Below are positions 1-9,100 of a DNA stretch of 64,000 nt, piece by piece. The stretch is from Actinoallomurus bryophytorum. Lineage in GTDB: Bacteria; Actinomycetota; Actinomycetes; Streptosporangiales; Streptosporangiaceae. A model generated the notes under the pieces. That model saw nothing but the letters and a program-made list of their open reading frames with translations, did no database searches and was not told the origin of the DNA. Numbering within the stretch: the stretch's first letter is position 1; every line of letters begins with the position of its first letter. The position numbers and the translations under genes were made by a program. The stretch is from NCBI RefSeq assembly GCF_006716425.1, contig NZ_VFOZ01000001.1:2914001-2978000 (forward strand). The letters are read 5' to 3'.

Positions 1-3000
1 CGGGTTGGAACCCAGGAAACGCCGCATCTCCTCGGTGTAGCCGGCGACGATGACGACGACCTCGTCGCGATGGTCCTCCATCAGCTTCAGGAGCGTCTCC
101 ACCGCCTCGTGGCCGAAGTCGTTCGAGGAGCCCTCCGGAGTGAGGGTGTACGCCTCGTCGATGAACAGCACGCCGCCCAGCGCACTCTGGAACACCTCTC
201 TGGTGAGCTGCGCGGTGTGGCCGACGAACCGGCCGACCAGGTCCGCACGCGCCACTTCCACGAGCTGCCCGCGGCGCAGCACGCCGAGGGCGCGCAGCAG
301 CTCGGCGTAGAGCCGTGCCACGGTGGTCTTGCCGGTGCCGGGCGAGCCGGTGAAGACCAGGTGACGGCTGATGTTGGGCGCGGGCAGCCCGGCCGCCTCC
401 CGCTGCTTCGCCGCGGCCAGCAGGTCGACCATGTCCCTCACCTCGCGCTTCACGGCGCCGAGGCCGATCATGCCGGAGAGGCGGCCCAGCAGCGTCTCAC
501 GGTCCGCGGAAATCTCCGTCACCTGCGCGGCCTCGTCGCTGACGTCCTCGGGCAGGAGCAGGGACAGGTCGCTCTCGGCCGGGTCGGTCATCGCTGCCAG
601 CCGGAACGCCTGGCGGTCGACCATCTCCTCGAAAACGAGGCGCGCCGCGCGGCCGTTGCCGAACGTGGCGTCGCGCGGCATGCGCTCGTAGTGCGCGGCG
701 AGCGCCTGCCGGGTGAGGGGGCCCAGCTCGTACCGGTGGTTGCGGCACATGCCCTCGGTGATCGTCACCAGGTCCTCGACCGTGTAGTTGGTGAACTCGA
801 TGGTCCGGCTGAACCGCGAGGCCATGCCGGGGTTGGCCGACAGGAACGACTGCATCTCGACGGTGTAGCCGGCGGCCACCACTACGACGTCGTCGCGGTG
901 GTCCTCCATGAGCTTCACCAGCGTGTCGATGGCCTCACGGCCGAAGTCGCTGCCGCCCTTGCTTTCGGAGACCAGGGTGTAGGCCTCGTCGATGAACAGC
1001 ACGCCGCCCAGCGCCTCGTTGAACGCCTCCGTGGTCTTGATGGCCGTCGCGCCGACGTACTGGGCGACCAGGTCGGCGCGTGACACCTCGACCAGGTGCC
1101 CGCTGCGCAGCACGCCGAGCTCGGTGAGAATTCCGCCGTACAACCGGGCGACCGTGGTCTTGCCGGTGCCGGGAGGGCCGGCGAAGATCAGGTGCCGGCT
1201 CATCGGCGGCACGGGCATACCGAGCCGGGCACGGCGCTGCGACATCTGGTTGAGGTTGACCAGCGTGCGCACCTGCCGTTTGACCCCCTCGAGGCCGACG
1301 AGGGCGTCCAGCTCCTCCATCGGTCCCTTGGGCGCGGGCGCGCGGGTCTTGGCGGACTCGTCCGGCTCTCCGGAGGTGGATTCGTCTCCCGCCTCGACGC
1401 CCCACGAGTCGGGCGCGGCGTTGCCGGAGCTCTCCAGGTCACGCACGTTCAGCCGCCCGCCGGGGCGTGGCTGCCGCAGGCCGGCTCCCCGGTTGTCGCG
1501 TACGGTGCAGCCGAGGACGGAGACCGCCTCCGTGGTGTCGACCCGGATGCCGTCGCCGAGGCTCCCGGTCAGTTCGCAGGCGTCGAGGGTGGCACGCGCA
1601 CCGGCCGACAGGAGCACGCCGTGGGCGCCCGAGCCGCTGACCCGTGCCCGGGTCAGCGTCAGGTCGCCACCATCGCGCACCACCACACCCGAGGCACCGC
1701 TGCCGGACACCGCACAGTCCGAGGCCACGCCCATGCCGGCGGCGTCGACGGCGATGCCCGCCTCACCCGCCGAGCGCAGGTCGCAGTCGCGGAGGGTGAC
1801 GTTGGCCCCGGCTCCGATGCGCACCGCGGCGCCGGCGGCCCGCTCGACGACGCAGTGCTCCAGCCGCCCGCGCCCGTCTTCGGCGATCTCGATTCCGGTG
1901 CCGCCGGCCGCGGTGACGGTCGCGTGCCGCAGAAGCGGGTTGGCGCCGGACCGGATGACGATCGCGGCACCCGCGACGTCCACCACCTCCAGCCGGTCGA
2001 ACTCCGCCACGGAGTCCTCGGCCAGCAGCACGGACGCGGACGCGTCGGCGCACTCGCGCACCTTCGTCGCACTGAGCGACGGCGAGCTTGACCCCACGAT
2101 CCTGATCGCCGGCCCGTCCGAGCCGCTGAACTCACAGCTCTCGAACGTGCCGCGGGAGCGCTCGGTGACGGCCAGGCCGTTCTCCTTGGTCCGCGCGGTA
2201 CGGCAGCGCCGCAGCAGCGGATCCGCACCGCCGGCCAGCACGATCCCGGGACCCGCGGTGATGTCGGTGACCGAGACCTCCTCCAGCATCGGGCGCGACC
2301 CGCTGGTCACGTAGACGCCCACCGCGCAGTCGCGCACGCTGGTGCGCGCGATCCGGGTGGCGCTGTCCCCTTCGAGGGCGATGGCCGGCTTGGAGGTCGT
2401 GGTGATCTCGCAGTCCTCGACCGTGCCCTGCGCCTCGCCGTTGGCGAGTACTCCGTTGCCACGCGCGTCCCGCATCCGGCAGCCGCGGATCGTGGGCCGC
2501 GCCTTCTCGCCGAGGACGACGGCGGACGTGCCGAGGTTCTCGATCAGGCAGTCCTCGATGACGCTGACCGTCTCGGCGGTGTCGACGATCCCCGCGCCCT
2601 CGGCGTTCGTGATCCGGCATCCCCGCATCGCGAGCGAGCCGGATCCGCGGGAGAGTACGGCCGTCCAGCCGGAACCGGCCACGGTGCAGCCCTCCATCGC
2701 GACCTGGCCGTGCGCGGCGTCCACCACCGGAACGTCGTCGCCTCCGCCACGCAGCGTGAGGTCCGTGAGCATCACGGCGTCGGTCAGGAGCATCACCGCG
2801 GTGCCGCTCCGCGGGCAGATCTCCACGCTGCCCCGGTCGCCCTCGGCGACGATCGTCACCCGGGTCCGGATGACGAGGCTCTCGGCGTACCGGCCGGGCC
2901 GAATACGGATCACCGACCCCGTACGCGCCGCGGCCAGCGCCTCCTCGATCGTCCGGAAACCACCGGGCTCGTCCGGGGAGACCGTGAGCAACTGCCGTGA

Positions 3001-3003
3001 CAC
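1..3003 (-). CDS. EccA-like ATPase: right-handed beta-helix plus two CbxX/CfqX AAA domains (3' end beyond window)
   Basis: The reading frame opens at a GTG at 3003, 8 nt after AAGGAG, and runs leftward off the window edge, so the C-terminus is missing. Residues about 15-510 form a long right-handed parallel beta-helix made of repeated 'x-I-x-x-C-x-I' rungs. Two successive CbxX/CfqX-type AAA modules follow. Each has a Walker A (GPPGTGKTT near residue 607; GSPGTGKTT near 886) and a Walker B followed by FIDEAYTL. CbxX-type ATPases include EccA of type VII secretion, which remodels substrates before export. Classical EccA has an N-terminal TPR region and one AAA domain, so this is an enlarged variant. 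The divergent mycosin-like protease gene supports a type VII role. Exact partner and substrates are not visible. Confidence 0.85.
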   Translation of the reverse strand, partial: MSRQLLTVSPDEPGGFRTIEEALAAARTGSVIRIRPGRYAESLVIRTRVTIVAEGDRGSVEICPRSGTAVMLLTDAVMLTDLTLRGGGDDVPVVDAAHGQVAMEGCTVAGSGWTAVLSRGSGSLAMRGCRITNAEGAGIVDTAETVSVIEDCLIENLGTSAVVLGEKARPTIRGCRMRDARGNGVLANGEAQGTVEDCEITTTSKPAIALEGDSATRIARTSVRDCAVGVYVTSGSRPMLEEVSVTDITAGPGIVLAGGADPLLRRCRTARTKENGLAVTERSRGTFESCEFSGSDGPAIRIVGSSSPSLSATKVRECADASASVLLAEDSVAEFDRLEVVDVAGAAIVIRSGANPLLRHATVTAAGGTGIEIAEDGRGRLEHCVVERAAGAAVRIGAGANVTLRDCDLRSAGEAGIAVDAAGMGVASDCAVSGSGASGVVVRDGGDLTLTRARVSGSGAHGVLLSAGARATLDACELTGSLGDGIRVDTTEAVSVLGCTVRDNRGAGLRQPRPGGRLNVRDLESSGNAAPDSWGVEAGDESTSGEPDESAKTRAPAPKGPMEELDALVGLEGVKRQVRTLVNLNQMSQRRARLGMPVPPMSRHLIFAGPPGTGKTTVARLYGGILTELGVLRSGHLVEVSRADLVAQYVGATAIKTTEAFNEALGGVLFIDEAYTLVSESKGGSDFGREAIDTLVKLMEDHRDDVVVVAAGYTVEMQSFLSANPGMASRFSRTIEFTNYTVEDLVTITEGMCRNHRYELGPLTRQALAAHYERMPRDATFGNGRAARLVFEEMVDRQAFRLAAMTDPAESDLSLLLPEDVSDEAAQVTEISADRETLLGRLSGMIGLGAVKREVRDMVDLLAAAKQREAAGLPAPNISRHLVFTGSPGTGKTTVARLYAELLRALGVLRRGQLVEVARADLVGRFVGHTAQLTREVFQSALGGVLFIDEAYTLTPEGSSNDFGHEAVETLLKLMEDHRDEVVVIVAGYTEEMRRFLGSNP

Positions 3004-3179
3004 GCTGGACTCTCCTTGAGGGGGGCCGATTTCGGGGGACGGCCGGGGCAGGGGTCGCAGCATCCATCATGCCGCGCGCGCGTCTCACTTGGCACCCTTC
3101 CGTGCAATGGCTCTGACCAGCACCGACGTTTGCCGTACGCGACAAGAGAACGACAAGACGTGCGTCGTAGCCTCTTCGC

Positions 3180-4478
3180 ATGCGACGTGTATCTCGTCCC
3201 CTGCGCGCCGCAGTGTCGGTGGCCGTCGCCACAATCCCGGTGCTGTGCTCCGCTCTTCCCGGAGCCGCCGCCACGATGGCCGGTGCCCCGTCCGCCGACG
3301 ATCCGGGACCCGTCAGCCTGCCCGTCATCTCCTCGACCCTGGCCCCCGGCCGGTCGTGCACGGACACGTCGCCCACGCAGGCCCACGCGCAGCCCTGGAC
3401 CGTGCGGGCCCTGGGCCTCTCCCGTGCCCGGCAGCTCACCCAGGGCGCCGGGATCACCGTCGCCGTGGTGGATACCGGGGTGGGCACGAGCGCCCCGGCA
3501 CTGGCCGGCCGGGTGACCGCCACGGCAGGCTCCGGCCAGGACTGCGTGGGACACGGCAGTTTCGCGGCCGGCCTGATCGCCGCCGCCGTCGACGACACCG
3601 GCGGTGGCGGCGTAGCACCCGAGGCGCGGATCCTCGCCGTACGCGCGACCGACGCGCGCGGGACCGCCACTCCCGGCAAGGTCGCGGCCGGCATCCGCGC
3701 CGCCGTGGACCGGGGAGCCGGAGTCGTCTACGTCGGCGCGGCCCTGACGACCGGGAGAGACGAGCTCACCGCCGCGGTCGCCTACGCCACGCAGAAGAAC
3801 GTCCTGGTCGTCGCGCCCGCGGCCCCCGACGTCGCGCCCGCCGCCTCCACCGCCACGCCGCCGGCCTCCGGCACCGTGCCCCCCGCCGCGGGAGGCAACG
3901 CCCCCAGCGCCCCCAGCGTCGCCGGCGGCAACACGCTCGACCCGACCGCGCGGCCGTACTTTCCCGCGTTCATCCCCCAGGTGGTCTCGGTCGAGGACTT
4001 CGGGGCGGACGGCAGCCGTCCCAAGGACGCGCCGGACATCTTCGCGGCCGACCTGGCCGCACCGGGCGACGCCGTGGTGAGCATCGGCCCGAAGGGCACC
4101 GGCAACTTCATCGGCTCCGGCTCGTCCCTGGCGGCGGCCAACGTCGCCGGGACCGCGGCTCTGGTCCTCGCCTACCACCCGCACCTGACGCCCGCGCAGA
4201 TCCAGCGTGACCTTGTCGTCTCCGCCTATCCCGCGGCCATTCCGGTCCTGGACCCGTACGCGGCCGTGGCCGCGGTGCCCTCCATCGAGGCGGGCGGCGC
4301 ACCGGGACCGGCCGACCCCGTACGGATGACCGGGCACGCGACCTCCGGCCCGCGTACCCGTGCCCTGGCCATCGCCGCCGTGGGCGGCGGGATCGTGGCT
4401 TTGGTGGCGGGCGCGGCGGTGGTCATCCCGCTCGGCCGTGCCAGGCGCTGGCGCCCCGCCGGGGGCAAGACGGACTGA
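3180..4478 (+). CDS. Mycosin-like subtilase (type VII secretion protease MycP family), possibly degenerate
   Basis: 432 aa. A signal peptide spans about residues 1-32, an S8 subtilisin-like domain about 75-365, and a C-terminal membrane helix about 396-418 is followed by basic residues. This is the usual MycP layout of a membrane-anchored protease facing outward. Catalytic candidates are Asp98 (VAVVDTGV), His125 (CVGHGSFAAG) and Ser316 (SGSSLAAANVAG). Two oddities stand out. The usual GTS-x-AAP box reads GSSLAAAN, and the stretch that normally ends in the oxyanion-hole Asn (VVAAAGN) reads VVAPAAP, so catalysis may be weakened. A Pro/Ala/Thr-rich insert covers residues 213-250. It is divergent from the EccA-like gene across 176 bp in which I see no clear promoter. 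Confidence 0.85.
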   Translation: MRRVSRPLRAAVSVAVATIPVLCSALPGAAATMAGAPSADDPGPVSLPVISSTLAPGRSCTDTSPTQAHAQPWTVRALGLSRARQLTQGAGITVAVVDTGVGTSAPALAGRVTATAGSGQDCVGHGSFAAGLIAAAVDDTGGGGVAPEARILAVRATDARGTATPGKVAAGIRAAVDRGAGVVYVGAALTTGRDELTAAVAYATQKNVLVVAPAAPDVAPAASTATPPASGTVPPAAGGNAPSAPSVAGGNTLDPTARPYFPAFIPQVVSVEDFGADGSRPKDAPDIFAADLAAPGDAVVSIGPKGTGNFIGSGSSLAAANVAGTAALVLAYHPHLTPAQIQRDLVVSAYPAAIPVLDPYAAVAAVPSIEAGGAPGPADPVRMTGHATSGPRTRALAIAAVGGGIVALVAGAAVVIPLGRARRWRPAGGKTD

Positions 4479-4524
4479 GCGTCCCGGGTCGCCGACCCGC
4501 TCGCCGTCGACCACGACGTCGCAG

Positions 4525-4699
4525 TGACTTCATATCAGGCCGATCAGACGCAGGCCTGACGTCACTCTGAAGTACCCCAGGTCAGATGGCCATTACCGCG
4601 ATTTCACACGCCCGTACACGTGCCGCTGCGTCCACGTGACGTCAGATCAACCGGATTCGTGCTTGCGTTTGACGTCGCGATGATGTCATCATGACGTCA
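4525..4699. promoter_or_regulatory. Array of TGACGTCA palindromes, likely operator of the RHH regulator
   Basis: Exact TGACGTCA palindromes lie at 4557-4564, 4637-4644 and 4692-4699. One-mismatch copies lie at 4525 (TGACTTCA), 4670 (TGACGTCG) and 4681 (TGATGTCA). The last three start exactly 11 bp apart and the final copy overlaps the ATG of the next gene. Spacings of 32 and 33 bp elsewhere also approximate whole helical turns. Ribbon-helix-helix repressors often bind such short, helically phased repeats cooperatively, so autoregulation of the downstream RHH gene is a reasonable inference. The rest of 4479-4698 shows no gene. Confidence 0.6.
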
Positions 4700-5256
4700 T
4701 GGACCTCACGCCGTACATCGACAACCTTCGCCGGGAGCTGGCGGTCGCCGCCGAGGCCGGCGGCGATGACGCTCGCGCACTGGCCGAGCGGCTCAGCGCC
4801 GCCCTCGACTCGGCCGCGCGGCTCGCCCTGCTGGAGGCGCTGTCGGCCGCCGCGGACGAGATCACCACTGACCTCGCGCCGGGCTCGGTCGAGGTACGCC
4901 TGCGCGGGCGCGACCCCGACTTCGTCGTGACACCACCGCCGGTCGAGCCGGCGCCCGGGGAGGCTCCCGCGGGCAGCCTGCGGAGTGCCCTGGCCGGCGC
5001 GATCGAGGTCACGATGGGCGTACGGCCGCCGGCTCCGGACGCCGACGAGAGCAGCGGCACCTCGCGGATCACGCTGCGCCTCCCCGAGCACCTGAAGCCG
5101 CGCATCGACGAGGCGGCGTCCCGCATGGGGCTTTCGGTCAACGCCTGGCTCGTCCGCGCGGTGTCCGCCGCCCTCGACGCCGGCGACCAGAGTGGCCGCT
5201 CCGATCAGAGCCAGGGACAGCGGCTCGGACAGAGCTACACCGGCTGGGTCCGCTGA
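4699..5256 (+). CDS. Ribbon-helix-helix DNA-binding protein with helical N-terminal domain
   Basis: 185 aa. Residues 121-161 carry a CopG/HicB-like ribbon-helix-helix: the strand TSRITLRLPE, then two helices (LKPRIDEAASRMG and SVNAWLVRAVSAAL). The N-terminal 70 residues look helical, followed by an acidic/proline linker, and the tail is rich in Gln and Ser. No Shine-Dalgarno sequence precedes the ATG, which overlaps a TGACGTCA palindrome. A leaderless or self-repressed transcript is likely. DUF4097 and DrrAB-type transporter genes follow on the same strand with gaps of 64 and 40 bp, suggesting one regulated operon. Proteins of this layout often precede DUF4097 genes in actinomycetes; I infer it is the local repressor. 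Confidence 0.75.
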   Translation: MDLTPYIDNLRRELAVAAEAGGDDARALAERLSAALDSAARLALLEALSAAADEITTDLAPGSVEVRLRGRDPDFVVTPPPVEPAPGEAPAGSLRSALAGAIEVTMGVRPPAPDADESSGTSRITLRLPEHLKPRIDEAASRMGLSVNAWLVRAVSAALDAGDQSGRSDQSQGQRLGQSYTGWVR

Positions 5257-5320
5257 CCGCAGCCGCCCCCATCACCCCGTACCAGGTCAGGACACCCGAA
5301 GCCACTGAGAGGGCATCGCC

Positions 5321-6163
5321 ATGCCGATTTTCGACACCCCCGAGCCGATCACCGCCGTCATCGAGATCACAGCCGGCCGGGTTGAGATCAAGGCGAGCGA
5401 CCGCGCCGACACGGTCGTGGAGGTACGCCCTCGCGACGAGACCAGAGAAGCCGACGTCCACGCCGCCGAACAGACCCAGGTCGAGTACTCCAACGGCCAG
5501 CTCTCGGTGAGAGCACCCAAGAACAAGCTCCGCTCACTCCTCGGCCGGTATCCGTCCATCGAGCTGACGATCGAGCTGCCGAGTGACTCACGGGTCGACG
5601 CGAAGGGCTGGGCGGACTACCGCAGCGAGGGCCGCATCGGCGAGTCCTCCTTCGACACCGCCGCAGGCTCCATCCGCCTCGAGGAGACCGGCGGGCTGAA
5701 GCTGCGCACCGCCGCGGGCAACGTCTCGGTCGGCCGCTCGAGCGGTCACATCGACGTGAGCACCTCCTCCGGCAAGATCTGGATCGGCGAGGTCGACGGC
5801 GGCGCGGTGGTCAAGACCGCCAACGGCGACATCATCGTCGGCGAGGTGACCGACGACGTGCGGCTCAATACCGCGAACGGCGACATCAGCGTCCACCGTG
5901 CCCTGGCCGCCGTCAGCGCCAAGACCGCGTACGGCAGTGTCCGGATCGGCGAGGTCGTCCGCGGCACGATCGTGCTCGAGACCAGCTTCGGAGAGCTGGA
6001 GCTCGGAGTCAGGGAGGGCACCGCCGCCTGGCTGGACGTCAACTCCAAGCACGGCAGCATACGCAGCGATCTCCAGGCCAGCGACAACCCCGCGGCGTCC
6101 GACGACACCGTTGAGGTGCGTGCTCGCACCGGCTACGGCGACATCGTGATCCGCCGCCCCTGA
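5321..6163 (+). CDS. DUF4097-family beta-strand repeat protein
   Basis: 280 aa, ATG preceded by GAGAGGG. After a short N-terminal segment (FDTPEPITAVIEITAG) the protein is nearly all short beta strands with repeating 'S-x-x-G-x-I' and 'T-A-N-G-D-I' rungs, as in DUF4097 adhesin-like or bactofilin-like beta-solenoids. There is no signal peptide or membrane helix, so it should stay in the cytoplasm. It sits between the RHH regulator and the ABC transporter genes and is probably co-transcribed. The biochemical role of DUF4097 proteins is not established. In the reverse frame the region gives only shadow ORFs. Confidence 0.8.
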   Translation: MPIFDTPEPITAVIEITAGRVEIKASDRADTVVEVRPRDETREADVHAAEQTQVEYSNGQLSVRAPKNKLRSLLGRYPSIELTIELPSDSRVDAKGWADYRSEGRIGESSFDTAAGSIRLEETGGLKLRTAAGNVSVGRSSGHIDVSTSSGKIWIGEVDGGAVVKTANGDIIVGEVTDDVRLNTANGDISVHRALAAVSAKTAYGSVRIGEVVRGTIVLETSFGELELGVREGTAAWLDVNSKHGSIRSDLQASDNPAASDDTVEVRARTGYGDIVIRRP

Positions 6164-6203
6164 CAAACGGACGGCTCCTTCCAACCGCGCGAAAAGAGGG
6201 AAC

Positions 6204-7148
6204 ATGACCACCCCCCCAGCGATCGTGGCGACCGGGCTGCGCAAGTCCTACGGCGACAAGGTCGTGCTCGACGGCATCGATCTGGAGGTCGCCGAGGGAA
6301 CGATCTTCTCGCTGCTCGGTCCCAACGGCGCCGGTAAGACCACCATGGTCCAGATCCTGTCCACGCTCATCGGCGCCGACGGCGGCGAGATACGTGTCGC
6401 GGGCCATGACATGGCGCGCGATCCCGACGCGGTACGCGCCGCGATCGGCGTCACCGGCCAGTACTCCGCGGTCGACAAGCTCCTCACCGGCGAGGAGAAC
6501 CTCATCCTCATGGCGGACCTGCACCACCTCGGCCGGGCCGAGGGCCGGCGCCGCGCGGCCGCGCTGCTCGAGCGGTTCGACCTGGTCGAGGCGGCCAAGA
6601 AGACGGCCGCCACCTACTCCGGCGGCATGCGGCGCCGGCTCGATCTCGCGATGACCCTGGTCGGGGACCCGCGCATCATCTACCTCGACGAGCCGACCAC
6701 CGGCCTGGACCCACGCAGCCGTCGCACCATGTGGCAGATCATCCGCGACCTTGCCGCGAACGGGGTCACGATCTTCCTCACCACGCAGTACCTGGACGAG
6801 GCCGACCAGCTCGCCGACCGCATCGCGCTCCTCGACCACGGAAGGCTGATCGCCGAGGGCACCGCGGACGAGCTCAAGCGCATGATCCCCGGCGGTCACA
6901 TCCGCCTGCGGTTCACCGACGCCGAAGGACTTCGATCGGCCGTCCACGCTCTCGGCGAGGTGTCCCGCGACGACGACGAACTCACCCTCCAGGTCCCCAG
7001 CGACGGCAGCGTCCGGTCGCTGCGGGCCCTGCTCGCCCAGCTCGACGACCAGTCGATCGAGGTCGAAGAGATGTCGGTCCACACCCCCGACCTCGACGAC
7101 GTCTTCCTCACCCTCACCGGCCAACCCGAGAAGGAACGCGTTCGATGA
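6204..7148 (+). CDS. ABC transporter ATP-binding protein, daunorubicin-resistance (DrrA) type
   Basis: 314 aa. Start ATG follows AAGAGGGA. Walker A GPNGAGKT is at 39-46, ABC signature YSGGMRRR at 138-145, and Walker B with LDEP at about 157-164, followed by TTGLDP. The C-terminal 90 residues match the accessory domain typical of DrrA exporters. It would power drug or lipid export through the permease encoded next, with which it overlaps by 4 nt (ATGA), indicating translational coupling. The substrate cannot be read from sequence. Confidence 0.92.
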   Translation: MTTPPAIVATGLRKSYGDKVVLDGIDLEVAEGTIFSLLGPNGAGKTTMVQILSTLIGADGGEIRVAGHDMARDPDAVRAAIGVTGQYSAVDKLLTGEENLILMADLHHLGRAEGRRRAAALLERFDLVEAAKKTAATYSGGMRRRLDLAMTLVGDPRIIYLDEPTTGLDPRSRRTMWQIIRDLAANGVTIFLTTQYLDEADQLADRIALLDHGRLIAEGTADELKRMIPGGHIRLRFTDAEGLRSAVHALGEVSRDDDELTLQVPSDGSVRSLRALLAQLDDQSIEVEEMSVHTPDLDDVFLTLTGQPEKERVR

Positions 7149-7936
7149 GCACCATCTCCTTTGCCACGCGCGACTCGGCGACGATGCTGCGCCGCAACCT
7201 CCGGCACATGCTGCGCTACCCGTCCATGACACTCATGCTCGCCGGCATGCCCGTGGTCTTCCTGCTGATATTCGTCTACGTCTTCGGCGGCACCCTGGGC
7301 GCCGGCCTCGGCGGTGTTTCGGGCGGCCGCGCCGAGTACGTCAACTACGTGACTCCCGGAATCGTCCTGATGACCATCGCCGGCGCCGCCACCGGAACGG
7401 CCGTGTCGGTGGCCATGGACATGACCGAAGGGATCGTCGGCCGGTTCCGCACCATGGCGATCTCCCGGGCCTCGGTGCTGACCGGGCACGTCGTCGGCAG
7501 CGTGATCCAGACGCTCCTCAGCATGGCGATCGTCGTCGGCGTCGCCCTGCTGATCGGGTTCCGGCCCACCGCGGGGCCCGTGGAGTGGGTCGAGGCCACG
7601 GGCATGCTCACTCTGCTCGTCCTGTCGCTCACCTGGCTGTCGGTCGCGCTCGGCCTGGTGAGCAAGACCGTCGAGTCCGCCAGCAACGCACCCATGCCGC
7701 TGATGCTCCTGCCGTTCCTCGGCAGCGGGTTCGTCCCCACCGACTCCATGCCGACCGGCCTCCGCTGGTTCGCCGAGTACCAGCCCTTCACTCCCGTCAT
7801 CGACACGCTGCGAGGACTGCTCCTGGGCACCTCGATCGGCAACAGCGCCATCCTCGCGACCGCCTGGTGCGCCGCCATCACCCTGGTCGGCTACCTCTGG
7901 TCGAAGAAACTGTTCAATCGCGACCCTTCGCGCTGA
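7145..7936 (+). CDS. ABC-2 type permease, DrrB family
   Basis: 263 aa, starting within the stop of the ATPase gene (ATGA overlap). The N-terminus (RDSATMLRRNLRHMLRYP) is the usual cytoplasmic lead of ABC-2 permeases. About six membrane helices follow, including PVVFLLIFVYVFGG, TIAGAATGTAVSV and the segment before SKKLFNRDPSR at the C-terminus. A conserved PLMLLPFLGSGFVP motif precedes the last periplasmic loop. It should form the membrane channel of the DrrAB-like exporter. No separate resistance or biosynthesis gene lies next to it, so a housekeeping or stress role linked to DUF4097 is as likely as antibiotic export. Confidence 0.9.
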   Translation: MSTISFATRDSATMLRRNLRHMLRYPSMTLMLAGMPVVFLLIFVYVFGGTLGAGLGGVSGGRAEYVNYVTPGIVLMTIAGAATGTAVSVAMDMTEGIVGRFRTMAISRASVLTGHVVGSVIQTLLSMAIVVGVALLIGFRPTAGPVEWVEATGMLTLLVLSLTWLSVALGLVSKTVESASNAPMPLMLLPFLGSGFVPTDSMPTGLRWFAEYQPFTPVIDTLRGLLLGTSIGNSAILATAWCAAITLVGYLWSKKLFNRDPSR

Positions 7937-7949
7937 ACACCCGCCACCA

Positions 7950-8006
7950 GGCCCACCGGCAGGCACACCGCGGTGACATCACCCGGGCGTCTGTGGCCGG
8001 TGGGCC
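7950..8006. terminator. Inverted repeat after the DrrB-like gene, possible terminator
   Basis: GGCCCACCGG at 7950-7959 is perfectly complementary to CCGGTGGGCC at 7997-8006, 14 bp past the permease stop. The 37-nt loop is long and there is no T-run, so termination is only a guess. The rest of 7937-8172 shows no gene. Confidence 0.3.
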
Positions 8007-8172
8007 ATGGCCGTGGAAGCCCGGGAGCTCAACCGGGGCAAACTCTGCCCCTGGTCACCGTCCGCGAGGTGCGCGAGAGTCGACCCGCGATACGGGGATA
8101 CCCGTTCATCCACCGATGACCGGATGGACCCGTGAAAGGGTCGCGGCCGTCGCACACCCCAACGGAGTCCAC

Positions 8173-9066
8173 ATGGCTGACCACGGTCACGATCTCGTCT
8201 TCGGTACGTTGCTCGAACCCCCAGAGCGGGCGCACGATGTCGTGGAGCTCGCCGAGCTGTGCGATCAGGTCGGTCTCGATCTCGTGACCCTGTCCGACCA
8301 TCCGTACTGGCCGGAGCGCCTGGACACCGTCGCGCTGCTGTCCGCGATCGTGGCGCGGACCACCAGGGTGCGGGTCATGCCGAATCTGATGAACCTGCCT
8401 CTGCGCCCGCCGGCGATGCTGGCCCGCATGGCGACGACGCTGGACATTCTCAGCGACGGGCGGTTCGACCTCGGCGTGGCGACCGGCGCGCAGCAACTGT
8501 GGGACTCCATCGTCGCGGAGGGCGGGCCCGCCAGGAGCGCGGCGGAGTCGATCGAGGCGCTCGAGGAAGCCGTGCAGATCATCCGCGCGCTGTGGGCCTC
8601 CGACGCGGACGTGACTTTCGAGGGGAAGCACTACCACCTCCGCGGCGCCAAACCGTGCCCCGCACCAGTGCACGACATCGCCATCTGGCTCGGTGCCTAC
8701 CAGCCGCGCATGCTGCGCCGGACCGGGCGGACGGCCGACGGCTGGCTTCCCAGCTCCTCGGCCATGCCCCCGGAGGGTCTCGCCGCCGCCGGCAAGCTCA
8801 TCGACGAGGCGGCCACCGAGGCCGGTCGCTCCCCCGCGGCCGTACGCCGTGGGTACAACATCGAAGGGAACTTCTCCGGCACCGGCGCGGGCTTCCTTCA
8901 GGGGCCACCTGCCGTGTGGGTGGAGCAGCTCACCGAACTCGCTCTCGTCCACGGCATCAGCGCCTTCATCCTCTACCGGGTGAGCTCCGCCGACGTGATC
9001 AAAGAGTTCGCCGAGGACGTCGCGCCTGCGGTACGCGAAACGGTCGCCGCCGAGCGGTCACGCTGA
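8173..9066 (+). CDS. LLM-class (luciferase-like) flavin/F420-dependent oxidoreductase
   Basis: 297 aa. I chose the ATG at 8173 because GGAG lies 5 nt upstream; an in-frame start at 8116 would only add a basic leader. The TIM-barrel signature of luciferase-like monooxygenases is present: FGTLLEPPE, LSDHPYWPERLD, LDILSDGRFDLGVATG, and RRTGRTADGWLPSS near the C-terminal third. Members use FMN or F420 and oxidise or reduce small organic substrates in the cytoplasm; F420 use is frequent in actinomycetes. It stands alone, with a convergent TetR gene 34 bp downstream. Substrate unknown. Confidence 0.85.
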   Translation: MADHGHDLVFGTLLEPPERAHDVVELAELCDQVGLDLVTLSDHPYWPERLDTVALLSAIVARTTRVRVMPNLMNLPLRPPAMLARMATTLDILSDGRFDLGVATGAQQLWDSIVAEGGPARSAAESIEALEEAVQIIRALWASDADVTFEGKHYHLRGAKPCPAPVHDIAIWLGAYQPRMLRRTGRTADGWLPSSSAMPPEGLAAAGKLIDEAATEAGRSPAAVRRGYNIEGNFSGTGAGFLQGPPAVWVEQLTELALVHGISAFILYRVSSADVIKEFAEDVAPAVRETVAAERSR

Positions 9067-9100
9067 CGTACGACGAGGCCCGGCTGATCGGGGTGGACGG

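Noticed and set aside
2132-3694. 520-aa minus-strand open frame
   Set aside because: It is the antisense shadow of the mycosin gene and the wrong frame of the EccA-like gene; Arg/Ala-rich with no domain.
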